Shown here: in pieces, positions 20,441 through 28,164 of the stretch
Layout of the letters: every line of letters begins with the position of its first letter
Numbering within the stretch: the stretch's first letter is position 1
Assembly: GCA_016713435.1 (NCBI GenBank)
Contig: JADJPD010000001.1
Location: 1 to 64,000 of the forward strand
Source of the DNA: Gemmatimonadota bacterium
Lineage (GTDB): Bacteria; Gemmatimonadota; Gemmatimonadetes; Gemmatimonadales; GWC2-71-9
Length of the DNA stretch: 64,000 nucleotides
Reading direction: 5' to 3'
Notes under the pieces: generated by a model
Database searches by the model: none
The model's input: only the letters and a program-made list of their open reading frames with translations
Told to the model about the DNA's origin: nothing
Position numbers and translations under genes: made by a program

Positions 20441-21576
20441 TGCGCGTCGAAGTGCACAACCGCTGCTCGGACTACACGAGCTATCGCGCCGCCCGGGTCA
20501 AGTCGCTCTTCAACGCCGACTCGGGCTGCAACTTCGACCTGGTGGCCGAGCTGCCGATCGACGACGCGGACTGGCGGGTCGGGCTCGTCGTAGGGCCGAG
20601 CGGGAGCGGTAAGACCTCGCTCGGCCGCCAGCTCTTCGGTGAGGCGGCGTTCTACCGCGCCGACGGCTGGCCGGCCGACCGGCCGATCGTGGATGCGATC
20701 GCGCCCGCCGGCGACTTCGACGCGGTGACCGCGGCGCTCGCGTCGGTGGGACTCGGGACCGTGCCCGCCTGGCTCCGACCCTATCAGGTGCTCTCGAACG
20801 GCGAGCGGTTCCGAGCCGACCTGGCGCGGATCATCTGCGAAGCGCCGGGGCGGGTCGTGGTGGACGAGTTCACCTCCGTCGTCGACCGCCAGATCGCCCA
20901 GGTGGGAGCACTCGCCTTCCAGAAGGCGTGGCGGCGCACCGGCGGTCAGGTCGTTCTCCTTTCCTGTCACTACGACATCGTGGACTGGCTCGAGCCGGAC
21001 TGGGTCTTCGACACCCGCACGGGCACCTACGCCGGGAGGCGTCTTTGGCGACGCCCCCGCTTCGACCTCGAGCTCTGGCAGACGGACTGGCGTTACTGGC
21101 CGCTGTTTGAGCCGCATCACTATCTGAAGGTGCCGCGGATGATCGGGGCGACCTGCTACGTCGGGGCCGTCGAGGGCGAGCCCGTCTGCCATGTGGCCGT
21201 CGGCACCAAGAACGTGGGTCGAACGGTGGAGGCGCGCGCCTGCCGGCTCGTGGTGATGCCCGAGTGGCAAGGCGCCGGCGTCGGGCTGAGGTTCCTGAAC
21301 GCCGTCTGCCAGCTGCAGCTCGAAGGCAAGGGCCGACTCCCAGGCCGGCGGGTCACCACGATCTTCCACACCTCGCACCCCGGCCTCTGCGCGGCGCTCC
21401 GCCGCGACCCGAAGTGGCGCCAAGTGAGCGCCGTCCTCCACGGCGGCAACAAGCGGAAGTCCGCCGCCACGATCGCACGGTCGGGCGGGGCCACGGCCGG
21501 CTACGGCGGGCACTTCCGCGCGGTGCAGGGCTTCAGATTCCTCGGCGAGCGCCGGGAGGCCGCGTGCGGCTCCTGA
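20440..21576 (+). CDS. ABC-ATPase fused to a GNAT (Mom-like) acyltransferase domain
   Basis: 378 residues. N-terminal ABC ATPase: Walker A (VVGPSGSGKTSLGRQLFG), signature-like QVLSNGERFRADLARII, Walker B (GRVVVDEFTSVVD) and an H-loop-like LLSCHYDIVDWL. No membrane segment, so not a transporter. The C-terminal GNAT half starts FEPHHYLKVPRMIGATCYVG and has the acyl-CoA loop LVVMPEWQGAGVGLRFLNAV. The HY...G...C pattern resembles phage Mu Mom, which modifies adenine in DNA; this likeness is my inference. Flanked by ParB-like and formyltransferase-like genes with overlapping ends, suggesting one functional cassette. Confidence 0.75.
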   Translation: MRVEVHNRCSDYTSYRAARVKSLFNADSGCNFDLVAELPIDDADWRVGLVVGPSGSGKTSLGRQLFGEAAFYRADGWPADRPIVDAIAPAGDFDAVTAALASVGLGTVPAWLRPYQVLSNGERFRADLARIICEAPGRVVVDEFTSVVDRQIAQVGALAFQKAWRRTGGQVVLLSCHYDIVDWLEPDWVFDTRTGTYAGRRLWRRPRFDLELWQTDWRYWPLFEPHHYLKVPRMIGATCYVGAVEGEPVCHVAVGTKNVGRTVEARACRLVVMPEWQGAGVGLRFLNAVCQLQLEGKGRLPGRRVTTIFHTSHPGLCAALRRDPKWRQVSAVLHGGNKRKSAATIARSGGATAGYGGHFRAVQGFRFLGERREAACGS

Positions 21577-22262
21577 TCGCTGGGCAGAAGCAGTTCGGGG
21601 CCGAGACCTACCGGCTCTGCCGGCGGCTGGGCCACGACGTGGTGGCGGTGGCGGCGCCGGCCCTCGCGTCCGGCACTTCGACCGATGGTCATCGGCTCCC
21701 CGACCGTCTTCGCGCAACCGCGGAGGACGATCGCGTCCCGTGGATCCCCGCGGGCGAGCTTCGCGCCGACCGGGTGCCGGGTGGCACCGACCTCATCCTC
21801 GCCGCTCACTCGCACGACTACCTCGGCCGCCGCACCCGGCTCCGAGCCCGGCTGGGCGCTATCGGCTATCACCCGTCGCTCCTGCCGCTCCATCGGGGCC
21901 GCGACGCGGTGCGGTGGACCATCAAGATGGGCGACCGCGTGACGGGCGGGACCGTGTACTGGCTCTCGGACGCGCTCGACGCCGGCGACGTCGCCGCGCA
22001 GGACTTCTGCCTCGTGCGACCCTGCGACTCGGCGGCCGAGCTCTGGCGCCGCGACCTCTTTCCTCTTGGACTCCGCCTGTTCGAGCGGGTGCTCAAGGAC
22101 CTTGCTCGCGGCGTGGCGGTGCGCATCCCGCAGGACGAGGCGCTCGCCACCTGGGAGCCGTCGTGGGATCGCCCGCCCGTCTTCCGCCCGGAGCTGCCGC
22201 TCCTAGGCACGGGGGCGCCGGCTGGCTACCGCGTCGTCCGCGAGCGATGGGCGGAGGTGTAG
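21564..22262 (+). CDS. Formyltransferase-fold protein
   Basis: 232 residues from GTG 21564, overlapping the ABC-GNAT gene by 13 bp. Seen: VRLLIAGQKQFGAETYRLCR at the N-terminus, the substrate loop IGYHPSLLPLHRGRDAVRW (H and the SLLP-x-xRG signature of methionyl-tRNA and UDP-sugar formyltransferases) and GGTVYWLSDALDAGDVAAQD with the catalytic-type aspartate. It lacks the C-terminal tRNA-binding domain of Fmt, so its target is not tRNA by default; a modified base or nucleotide is possible given the Mom-like neighbour. Confidence 0.75.
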   Translation: MRLLIAGQKQFGAETYRLCRRLGHDVVAVAAPALASGTSTDGHRLPDRLRATAEDDRVPWIPAGELRADRVPGGTDLILAAHSHDYLGRRTRLRARLGAIGYHPSLLPLHRGRDAVRWTIKMGDRVTGGTVYWLSDALDAGDVAAQDFCLVRPCDSAAELWRRDLFPLGLRLFERVLKDLARGVAVRIPQDEALATWEPSWDRPPVFRPELPLLGTGAPAGYRVVRERWAEV

Positions 22263-22265
22263 CAC

Positions 22266-22772
22266 GTGGCGGAGGTCAGCGTCACCGTCCTCGCTCGGGC
22301 CTGCCACATCACGCCGCGCCGCGTGCAGCAGCTGGTGGCGGAGGGCATGCCACGGACCAACCGGGGGAAGTACGACCTCGGCGTCTGCATGTCCTGGTAT
22401 ATCCGGTACCTGCAGGAGCAGGTCGAGCGGCGGACGCCGAGCGTTCATGCGACGCCTGAGGCCGAGGCCCTCCGCGGCGAGAAGCGCCGGCTCATCGAGG
22501 CGCAAGCGGACCTCAAGGCGCTCGAGCTGGCCCGGGAGCGCCGCCAGCTCCTCCCGATCGGCGCGGCGCGGAAGCTCGTCGCCCGGTCCCTGTTTCGGCT
22601 CCGCTCTCGCTTGCTCAATGCACCGGGGAAGTACGCCCCGCGCCTGGTCGGCCTCCTCACGGTCGGTGAGGCACAGCTCGCGCTCGACGAGCTGGTCACC
22701 GATCTCATGACCGACCTCCAGTCCACGGCCGTCGAGGCCGAGGCCGATGGTGCCGCCGCTGCTCGCGCCTGA
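22266..22772 (+). CDS. terS: Terminase small subunit (Nu1-like)
   Basis: 168 residues, GTG start 3 bp after the formyltransferase stop. N-terminal winged helix-turn-helix (SVTVLARACHITPRRVQQLV...GKYDLGVCMSWYIRYLQEQ) that recognises phage DNA, then a helical oligomerisation region (LRGEKRRLIEAQADLKALEL). It recruits phage DNA to the large subunit, whose gene overlaps this one by 26 bp. Confidence 0.8.
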   Translation: MAEVSVTVLARACHITPRRVQQLVAEGMPRTNRGKYDLGVCMSWYIRYLQEQVERRTPSVHATPEAEALRGEKRRLIEAQADLKALELARERRQLLPIGAARKLVARSLFRLRSRLLNAPGKYAPRLVGLLTVGEAQLALDELVTDLMTDLQSTAVEAEADGAAAARA

Positions 22773-24645
22773 CCCTGAAGCACTCCGGACCTGGCATCGG
22801 GTGGAAGCGCGTCTCATTCGCGACGCGCTGGCGCCGCGGCCTCGCCTCTCGGTGAGCGAGTGGGCCGACCGCTACCGCGTAGTCTCCGAGGGCACGAGCA
22901 CCGAGGCCGGCGAGTGGCGCACCGACCGGGCGCCGTACCTCAAGGAGATCATGGACGCCTTCAGCGACCCCGCGATCTGGAAGGTCGTATTCAAGAAGCC
23001 GGCGCAGGTGGGCGGCACCGAGGTGATCAACAACGTCATCGGCTACCACATCGACCAGGACCCGTGCGCTATCCTCGTCGTGCAGGTCTCGCTCGAGGAG
23101 GCGAAGAAGTGGAGCAAGGAGAAGCTCGCCCCGATGCTCCGCGACTCGCCGCGCCTTGCGGCCAAGGTGCAGGAGCCGCGGGGCCGCGACCCGGACAACA
23201 CCCTCCTCTCCAAGAGCTTCCCCGGCGGACACCTCGGCATCACCGGTGCGAACGCGCCCTCCGGCTTCCGCCAGCGGTCCCGGCGCGTGGTGCTGTTCGA
23301 CGACGTGGACGGCTACCCGCCGGCGGCCGGCCGCGAGGGGGACCAGCTGGTCCTGGGCGGGCGGCGGACCGCCACCTTCTGGAACCGGAAGGTCGGCCTG
23401 TTCTCGACACCCACGATCGAAGGCTTCTCCCGGATCGACGAAGCGTTCCGGGAGGGCGACCGCCGGCGGTACCTCCTGCCCTGCCCCGCCTGTGGCCATG
23501 AGCAGCAACTGCTCTGGCTCAGGCCCGACGGCGGCTACGGCCTGGTGTGCGAGCGGGACGCGGCGGGCGACCCCGTGCCCGCGAGTGCCAGGTACGCCTG
23601 CATCGCCTGCGGCACCCTGATTCCCGAGACCGAGAAGCGGCGGATGCTCAAGGGGGCGCGCTGGCTCGCCGAGCGGCCCACCGACGGGGTCGCGAGCTTC
23701 GAGCTGAACGCCCTGGTGGCGCCGTGGGTGCGGTGGTCCGAAGTGATGCGGGAGTTCCTCGACGCCCGCCGCTCGCCGCTCCGCCTGCAGGGGTTCGTGA
23801 ACACCATGCTGGGGGAGACCTGGCGCGAGGAGGGCGCGGAGATCGAGCCCCACGCGCTCGCCGCCCGGGTCGAGTCCTACGAGGCCGAGCTGCCCCGCGG
23901 CGTGGGACTCCTCACCGCCGGCGTGGACGTGCAGGGGGATCGGCTCGAGGTGGGCGTCTACGGCTGGGGCGCCGGCGAGGAAGGGTGGCTCATTCGCTGG
24001 GCCCAGCTTGATGGGGACCCGGGCCATCCGGAGGTCTGGCGGATCCTCGACGAGCTACTCCTCCGTCCGTGGCGCCACGCTGGCGGCGCCGAGCTCCGCA
24101 TCACGGCCGCCGCGATTGACTCGGGCTACCAGACGGAGCAGGTGTACCGATTCGCCGAACCGCGGCGTGGCCGGCGGGTGCACGCGACGAAGGGCGTGCC
24201 GGGACGTGGTCGTCCCCTCTGGGCCCAGCCCGGGCCCACGAAGACCACGAAGGCGAAGAGCCGCCACCTGGTCCTTGTCGGGGTGGACAGCGCCAAGGAC
24301 CTGCTCCACTCCCGGCTCCGCATCGGGACGCCGGGCCCGGGCTACCTCCACTTCCCGGACACGACCGATCGCGTGTTCTTCGAGCAGCTCACCGCCGAAC
24401 GGCTTGTCACCAAGTATCGCGCGGGGCGGCCGGTGCGGGAGTGGACCCCGATCGAGGGGCGGCGGAACGAGGCACTTGACGTGACTGTCCTCGCGCTGGC
24501 CGCGCTCGCCGGCCTCGGCCCCGCGGTGATTGCGGCGCTCAGCGCGCTGGCCGAGCAAGCGATGGCGGCGGGTGAAGGTGCCGTGCCGATGGGGGCCGGC
24601 GCCGACGCGGGCGGTCGCCGCGTCCGATCGCGCGGGGTCTGGTAG
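22747..24645 (+). CDS. terL: Terminase large subunit (lambda GpA family)
   Basis: 632 residues. ATP-driven DNA packaging motor and nuclease. GpA-type features: SVSEWADRYRVVSEGTSTEA, the adenine/Walker A region VVFKKPAQVGGTEVINNVIG, Walker B RRVVLFDDVDGYP, Cys pairs CPACG and CIACG, and the nuclease start LLTAGVDVQGDRLEVGVYGW with a second acidic site AAAIDSGYQTEQVY. Normal length. In lambda order gpW should follow next; here a 99-residue gene and a metal island intervene. Confidence 0.92.
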   Translation: MVPPLLAPDPEALRTWHRVEARLIRDALAPRPRLSVSEWADRYRVVSEGTSTEAGEWRTDRAPYLKEIMDAFSDPAIWKVVFKKPAQVGGTEVINNVIGYHIDQDPCAILVVQVSLEEAKKWSKEKLAPMLRDSPRLAAKVQEPRGRDPDNTLLSKSFPGGHLGITGANAPSGFRQRSRRVVLFDDVDGYPPAAGREGDQLVLGGRRTATFWNRKVGLFSTPTIEGFSRIDEAFREGDRRRYLLPCPACGHEQQLLWLRPDGGYGLVCERDAAGDPVPASARYACIACGTLIPETEKRRMLKGARWLAERPTDGVASFELNALVAPWVRWSEVMREFLDARRSPLRLQGFVNTMLGETWREEGAEIEPHALAARVESYEAELPRGVGLLTAGVDVQGDRLEVGVYGWGAGEEGWLIRWAQLDGDPGHPEVWRILDELLLRPWRHAGGAELRITAAAIDSGYQTEQVYRFAEPRRGRRVHATKGVPGRGRPLWAQPGPTKTTKAKSRHLVLVGVDSAKDLLHSRLRIGTPGPGYLHFPDTTDRVFFEQLTAERLVTKYRAGRPVREWTPIEGRRNEALDVTVLALAALAGLGPAVIAALSALAEQAMAAGEGAVPMGAGADAGGRRVRSRGVW

Positions 24646-24945
24646 ATGCTGCCCAAGGCACTGCACGACGCGGCCGTCGACGGCATCGGCCGCCGGCTTC
24701 GGGGCTCCGACGTGTGCCTGCTGGTCGTGCTCTGGGGATACCTCGACGTCTACGAGTACCGGGAGCTGAAGCAGTCCTTCTTTCTCGCCCGCCTCCGGCT
24801 CGCCGCAGGCCGCAGGGTAGACCCGGCCAACGTACGCCGGGCGGTTCGGCGACTCGAGCGGATCGGGTACCTGGAGCGCGGGCCTAAGCGGGGGCGGGTG
24901 AATACCTACAGGCTCATCCTAGCCCCGCGCTTGGCTCCGCCTTAG
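24646..24945 (+). CDS. Small winged-helix-like protein
   Basis: 99 residues starting directly after the TerL stop. The sequence LVVLWGYLDVYEYRELKQSF...VDPANVRRAVRRLERIGYLERG...VNTYRL reads as a winged-helix DNA-binding domain (helices plus a beta wing). Possibly a late regulator or packaging accessory. Its last codons carry GCCCCGCGC, also found just right of the metal island, so the C-terminus may have been altered by the insertion. Confidence 0.55.
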   Translation: MLPKALHDAAVDGIGRRLRGSDVCLLVVLWGYLDVYEYRELKQSFFLARLRLAAGRRVDPANVRRAVRRLERIGYLERGPKRGRVNTYRLILAPRLAPP

Positions 24946-24953
24946 CCTCGCAG

Positions 24954-25163
24954 CTAGGCAGGGCCGGCCTCCAGTTGCCGCGGGGGACAGGGCGTGGAGG
25001 CGTATGAGCAGAAGACGCAGCAGTCGCCCGGGTTCGGCCGGAGCAGGTGGTGGCAAGCCCGGCACTCGTAGAAATGAACACACGCGTTCTCGGGCATCGG
25101 CTCCGACTTCTGGAAGCCGCAGGCCGGACACTTGATCGTGCTCGTGAGGGTGATCTCCACCAT
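24954..25163 (-). CDS. Small Cys-rich GDCCVFCSY protein
   Basis: 69 residues. CPACGFQ...CRACHHLL forms a zinc-ribbon-like pair and GDCCVFCSYASTPCPP is the signature of a small protein family I recall from mercury, copper and other metal-resistance clusters. Function unknown; metal binding is likely. ATG at 25163 is divergent from the efflux operon, and the shared ~140-bp gap probably holds both promoters. It marks the left edge of the metal island. Confidence 0.75.
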   Translation of the reverse strand: MVEITLTSTIKCPACGFQKSEPMPENACVHFYECRACHHLLRPNPGDCCVFCSYASTPCPPRQLEAGPA

Positions 25164-25302
25164 GCGTGTAATTTGTGATTCTGCCGCGAGAGATGAAAGG
25201 CCGCTGGTAGGCTGCCGGGAGGTCGCTGGCGGGGTTCGGTGACCAAAGCCGTTGCGGCCGCGACCTTTACACAACGGCGCTGGGGTGACCATATTGACGG
25301 CC

Positions 25303-25653
25303 ATGCGCCAACAGGCCTGGCTTCGGCTTCGCAGGATCCTCTCCCTTGCCACCGTGCTCGCACTGCTGAGCTCGGCAGGGGAAAAGTTGGTGCCCGAGAC
25401 CCATGACGGCGACGCCGCGGTCGTCGCGATCCAAGGTCCCGGCACGCCGGCATCTGACCAGCCGACGAGGGGACCGAACCACAGCCCCGATTCACCCCAT
25501 ATCTGCCACTGCGTTCACGCGCACTTGGCGGCCCTCTCCACCGACCGGCCCCTGGCTCAGCCGATCACACCGCACCCTGTGGTGCCCGTCTTTCAGCGTC
25601 GGTCACCGCCTGCTCCCCCGGCAGCCTACCACTTCCGCCCTCCCATCGCCTGA
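25303..25653 (+). CDS. Small exported His-rich protein upstream of the RND efflux genes (CzcI-like position)
   Basis: 116 residues with a signal-like N-terminus (LRRILSLATVLALLSSAGEKL). The central motif SPHICHCVHAHLAAL (alternating His and Cys) is typical of small periplasmic proteins at the head of czc-type operons and could bind Zn/Cd/Co. Pro-rich C-terminus. Start at ATG 25303; an earlier in-frame start at 25252 would add residues before the hydrophobic segment. First gene of the efflux operon. Confidence 0.7.
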   Translation: MRQQAWLRLRRILSLATVLALLSSAGEKLVPETHDGDAAVVAIQGPGTPASDQPTRGPNHSPDSPHICHCVHAHLAALSTDRPLAQPITPHPVVPVFQRRSPPAPPAAYHFRPPIA

Positions 25654-25716
25654 TCTCCACGTGAGCTGACGCGGCCATCCTCGCCGCGTCTTGAGTGAAC
25701 CTCATCGGAGATCGTC

Positions 25717-26961
25717 ATGTCCGTACGCCATCTGTTGGCGTGCGTCCCCTTGCTCTTCGGGTCCATACCCGGAACGCTGGACGCGCAAGCTCGCCCGCTC
25801 AGCCTGGAACAGGCACTGAGCGAAGCGCGCGAGAAGAGTCTTGAACTCCGCCTCGCCGAGGCGGAACTGGCGGTTGCCCGCGCGGACCTCAAGGCCGCAC
25901 ACCTCCGTTCCTACAACCCGGAGGCCGGATTCAGCATTGGCCCGTCCACCAATGCCGACACGACCCTGACGAGCTATCAGGTCGGAGTGAGCCAAACCCT
26001 GGAGCTGGGCGGGAAGCGAGGTCACCGCACGGCCACAGCCGAGCGACGGGTCGAGGCAGCCGAGGCCCGCCTGGCGCGAAGTCGGGAGGTGGTCTTCGGA
26101 CGGGTTCGCCGGGCGTTCGGCCTGGCGCTCGTCGCACAGGCCAGAGTCTCCACGGCCATTGAGGCTGACTCAGTGGCCACCCTGCTTCGGAGCGCCGCGG
26201 AGGAGCGTCTCCGTCTGGGGGCCGGGACCCAGCTCGAGGTCAACGTCGCCTCCGCGGCCGCCGCCCGCGAGCGTCGGGCCCGGTTTCAGGCGGAACGAGA
26301 CCTGACTTCGGCACTCCTGGAGCTGGGGGCGGCTGTAGGGCTGCCCGCTTCGGACCCCATCACTCCTCAAGGAGAAATGCCCCGGCCATTCGCGCCGGGC
26401 CGCTCGGAGGATGAGCTGGTCCAGGTAGCGCTCGAGCGGCGGCCGGACTTGGCCGCTTTCCGCGCGGAGATTGCTGCGGCGGAGTCTGAGCGGCAGCTCG
26501 CCCGGTCTTTAGCGTGGCCCGATCCCACTATCGGGGTTTCCGGCGGCCAGGCGGAGGACTTTCGTGTGCTTGAGTTCGGGTTCGCCATTCCGCTACCCCT
26601 ATGGAACCGAGGACAGGGCGCCCGAGCCCAAGCGGGGGCGACCCTGGACCGCGCGCGACTTGCCGAAGCCCTCGCCCGGCGTGAGGCGGAGCGGGAAGTC
26701 CGGAACGCGTACCGTGCTCTGGCCAGCGCGGTCGCGGCCGAGCAGGCCTTCGATCGGGACGTAGTAGAGCGACTCCGGGAGAATCTCGCCTTGGCCGAGG
26801 AATCCTTCAGGGCCGGGAAGATCGGTCTCCTCATCTACAACGGTGTACGGCGTGACCTGGTCGAGGCGCGTCTGGACTATCTCGATGCTGTCGCGGAAGT
26901 CATCGAGCGCAGCGCCGCGCTGACTCTGGCGGTGGGCGGTGACATCGGGAGCAACCAATGA
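25717..26961 (+). CDS. czcC: Outer-membrane efflux factor (TolC/CzcC family)
   Basis: 414 residues with a signal peptide (LLACVPLLFGSIPGTLDAQA). Two OEP repeats: LSLEQALSEAREKSLELRLA and, in the second half, DLAAFRAEIAAAESERQLAR; SYNPEAGFSIGPS and GKIGLLIYNGVRRDL are typical. Forms the trimeric outer-membrane tunnel of the RND pump. Overlaps the adaptor gene by 4 bp. Fewer GC-only codons than the flanking phage genes. Confidence 0.85.
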   Translation: MSVRHLLACVPLLFGSIPGTLDAQARPLSLEQALSEAREKSLELRLAEAELAVARADLKAAHLRSYNPEAGFSIGPSTNADTTLTSYQVGVSQTLELGGKRGHRTATAERRVEAAEARLARSREVVFGRVRRAFGLALVAQARVSTAIEADSVATLLRSAAEERLRLGAGTQLEVNVASAAAARERRARFQAERDLTSALLELGAAVGLPASDPITPQGEMPRPFAPGRSEDELVQVALERRPDLAAFRAEIAAAESERQLARSLAWPDPTIGVSGGQAEDFRVLEFGFAIPLPLWNRGQGARAQAGATLDRARLAEALARREAEREVRNAYRALASAVAAEQAFDRDVVERLRENLALAEESFRAGKIGLLIYNGVRRDLVEARLDYLDAVAEVIERSAALTLAVGGDIGSNQ

Positions 26962-28160
26962 GGCATTCCATGTTCCTGAAGGTTCCGCGACCCGTCCTCT
27001 GCGGGATCCTGGCCCTCACTCTCGCCACCGCCTGCAGGAAGGGTGAAGAGCGGAGTGCGGGGGAGGACCCTGCCAGTGACCCGGCCGAAGGTATCGTGAC
27101 GCTCACCGCCGAGCAGGTTAACTCGGCGCGGTTCGGCTACGCGGTAGTGGCCCATCGACCCACGGCAGGTGGCCTCAGCGCCACCGCGGAGATCGCCGCG
27201 GCACCAGGACGGCTGGCGCGAGTGGGGTCCCGCGTCCCGGGGCGAGTGAGCCGGGTTCTCGCCGCCGAAGGGGATCGGGTCCCTGCGGGTGCGGCGCTCG
27301 CATGGGTGGACGCGCCCGAACTGGCGGAAGCCACTGCGCAATACCTCGCGGCCAACACGGAGGCGCAGGTGGCAAGGGAAACCGCCAACCGCGAGCGGGA
27401 ACTCTTCGAGCGCCGCATCAGCAGCGAACGGGAGTGGCGACAGGCCGAGGCCGACGCGGTGCGGGCCGAGGCCTCGAAGGAGGCGGCGGAAGGCCGGCTC
27501 CACGCGCTGGGGCTGTCGGACGAGGACCTCGCCTCTCTGCAGGTTGTCGGCCACTACAACTCGGAGGTGGCCCTCCGGACCCCGATCGCCGGGACCGTGG
27601 CGAGTCGGACGGTGGACGTCGGGCAGGTAGTACAGCCCGGGGAGACACTCTACGAGGTCGTGGATCTGCGGGAGGTCAGGCTCGTGGTCGACATCTACGA
27701 CGAAGCTCTCTCCTCGGTCAGGGTAGGCCAGCCGGTGGAAGTCCGAACCACCTCGACGGGCGATCGGGTGTTCAACGGGCACGTGGCGAGCGTGGGTGCT
27801 GTGGTCGAGCGGGAAACGCGCACGGTCAAGCTCCAGGTCCACCTGCCCAATCCAGAGGGAGTCCTCCGGCCCGGCATGTTTGCGACGGCGCGACTGGCGG
27901 GCGTGGCGGCCCGCGGTGACAGCGGGGTCACAGTGATCCCTGAGGCCGCGGTGCAACGGGACGACCAGGCCAGCATCGTCTTTGTGCCGGCGGGGCCGGG
28001 CCGGTTCGCGCGCCGGATCGTGACGCTCGGGCCGCCAGCCGACAGCGGGTGGGTGACGGTGACCGCTGGTGTTGCAGTAGGGGATAGCGTGGTGACCACG
28101 GGCGCGTTTGTGCTCAAGTCCGAACTCCGCCGGGGCGAGCTCGGCGAAGGAGAGGAGTAG
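26958..28160 (+). CDS. czcB: RND periplasmic adaptor lipoprotein (CzcB family)
   Basis: 400 residues. Lipobox LALTLATAC near residue 22 anchors it. Barrel-sandwich and coiled-coil hairpin: LARVGSRVPGRVSRVLAAEG, VPAGAALAWVDAPELAEATA, then ALRTPIAGTVASRTVDVGQV, followed by a beta-barrel (LVVDIYDEALSSVRVGQPVE) and membrane-proximal domain (GVTVIPEAAVQRDD). Links the inner-membrane pump to the outer-membrane channel. No extra His-rich N-terminal metal domain is seen. Confidence 0.88.
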   Translation: MRHSMFLKVPRPVLCGILALTLATACRKGEERSAGEDPASDPAEGIVTLTAEQVNSARFGYAVVAHRPTAGGLSATAEIAAAPGRLARVGSRVPGRVSRVLAAEGDRVPAGAALAWVDAPELAEATAQYLAANTEAQVARETANRERELFERRISSEREWRQAEADAVRAEASKEAAEGRLHALGLSDEDLASLQVVGHYNSEVALRTPIAGTVASRTVDVGQVVQPGETLYEVVDLREVRLVVDIYDEALSSVRVGQPVEVRTTSTGDRVFNGHVASVGAVVERETRTVKLQVHLPNPEGVLRPGMFATARLAGVAARGDSGVTVIPEAAVQRDDQASIVFVPAGPGRFARRIVTLGPPADSGWVTVTAGVAVGDSVVTTGAFVLKSELRRGELGEGEE

Positions 28161-28164
28161 CGCC

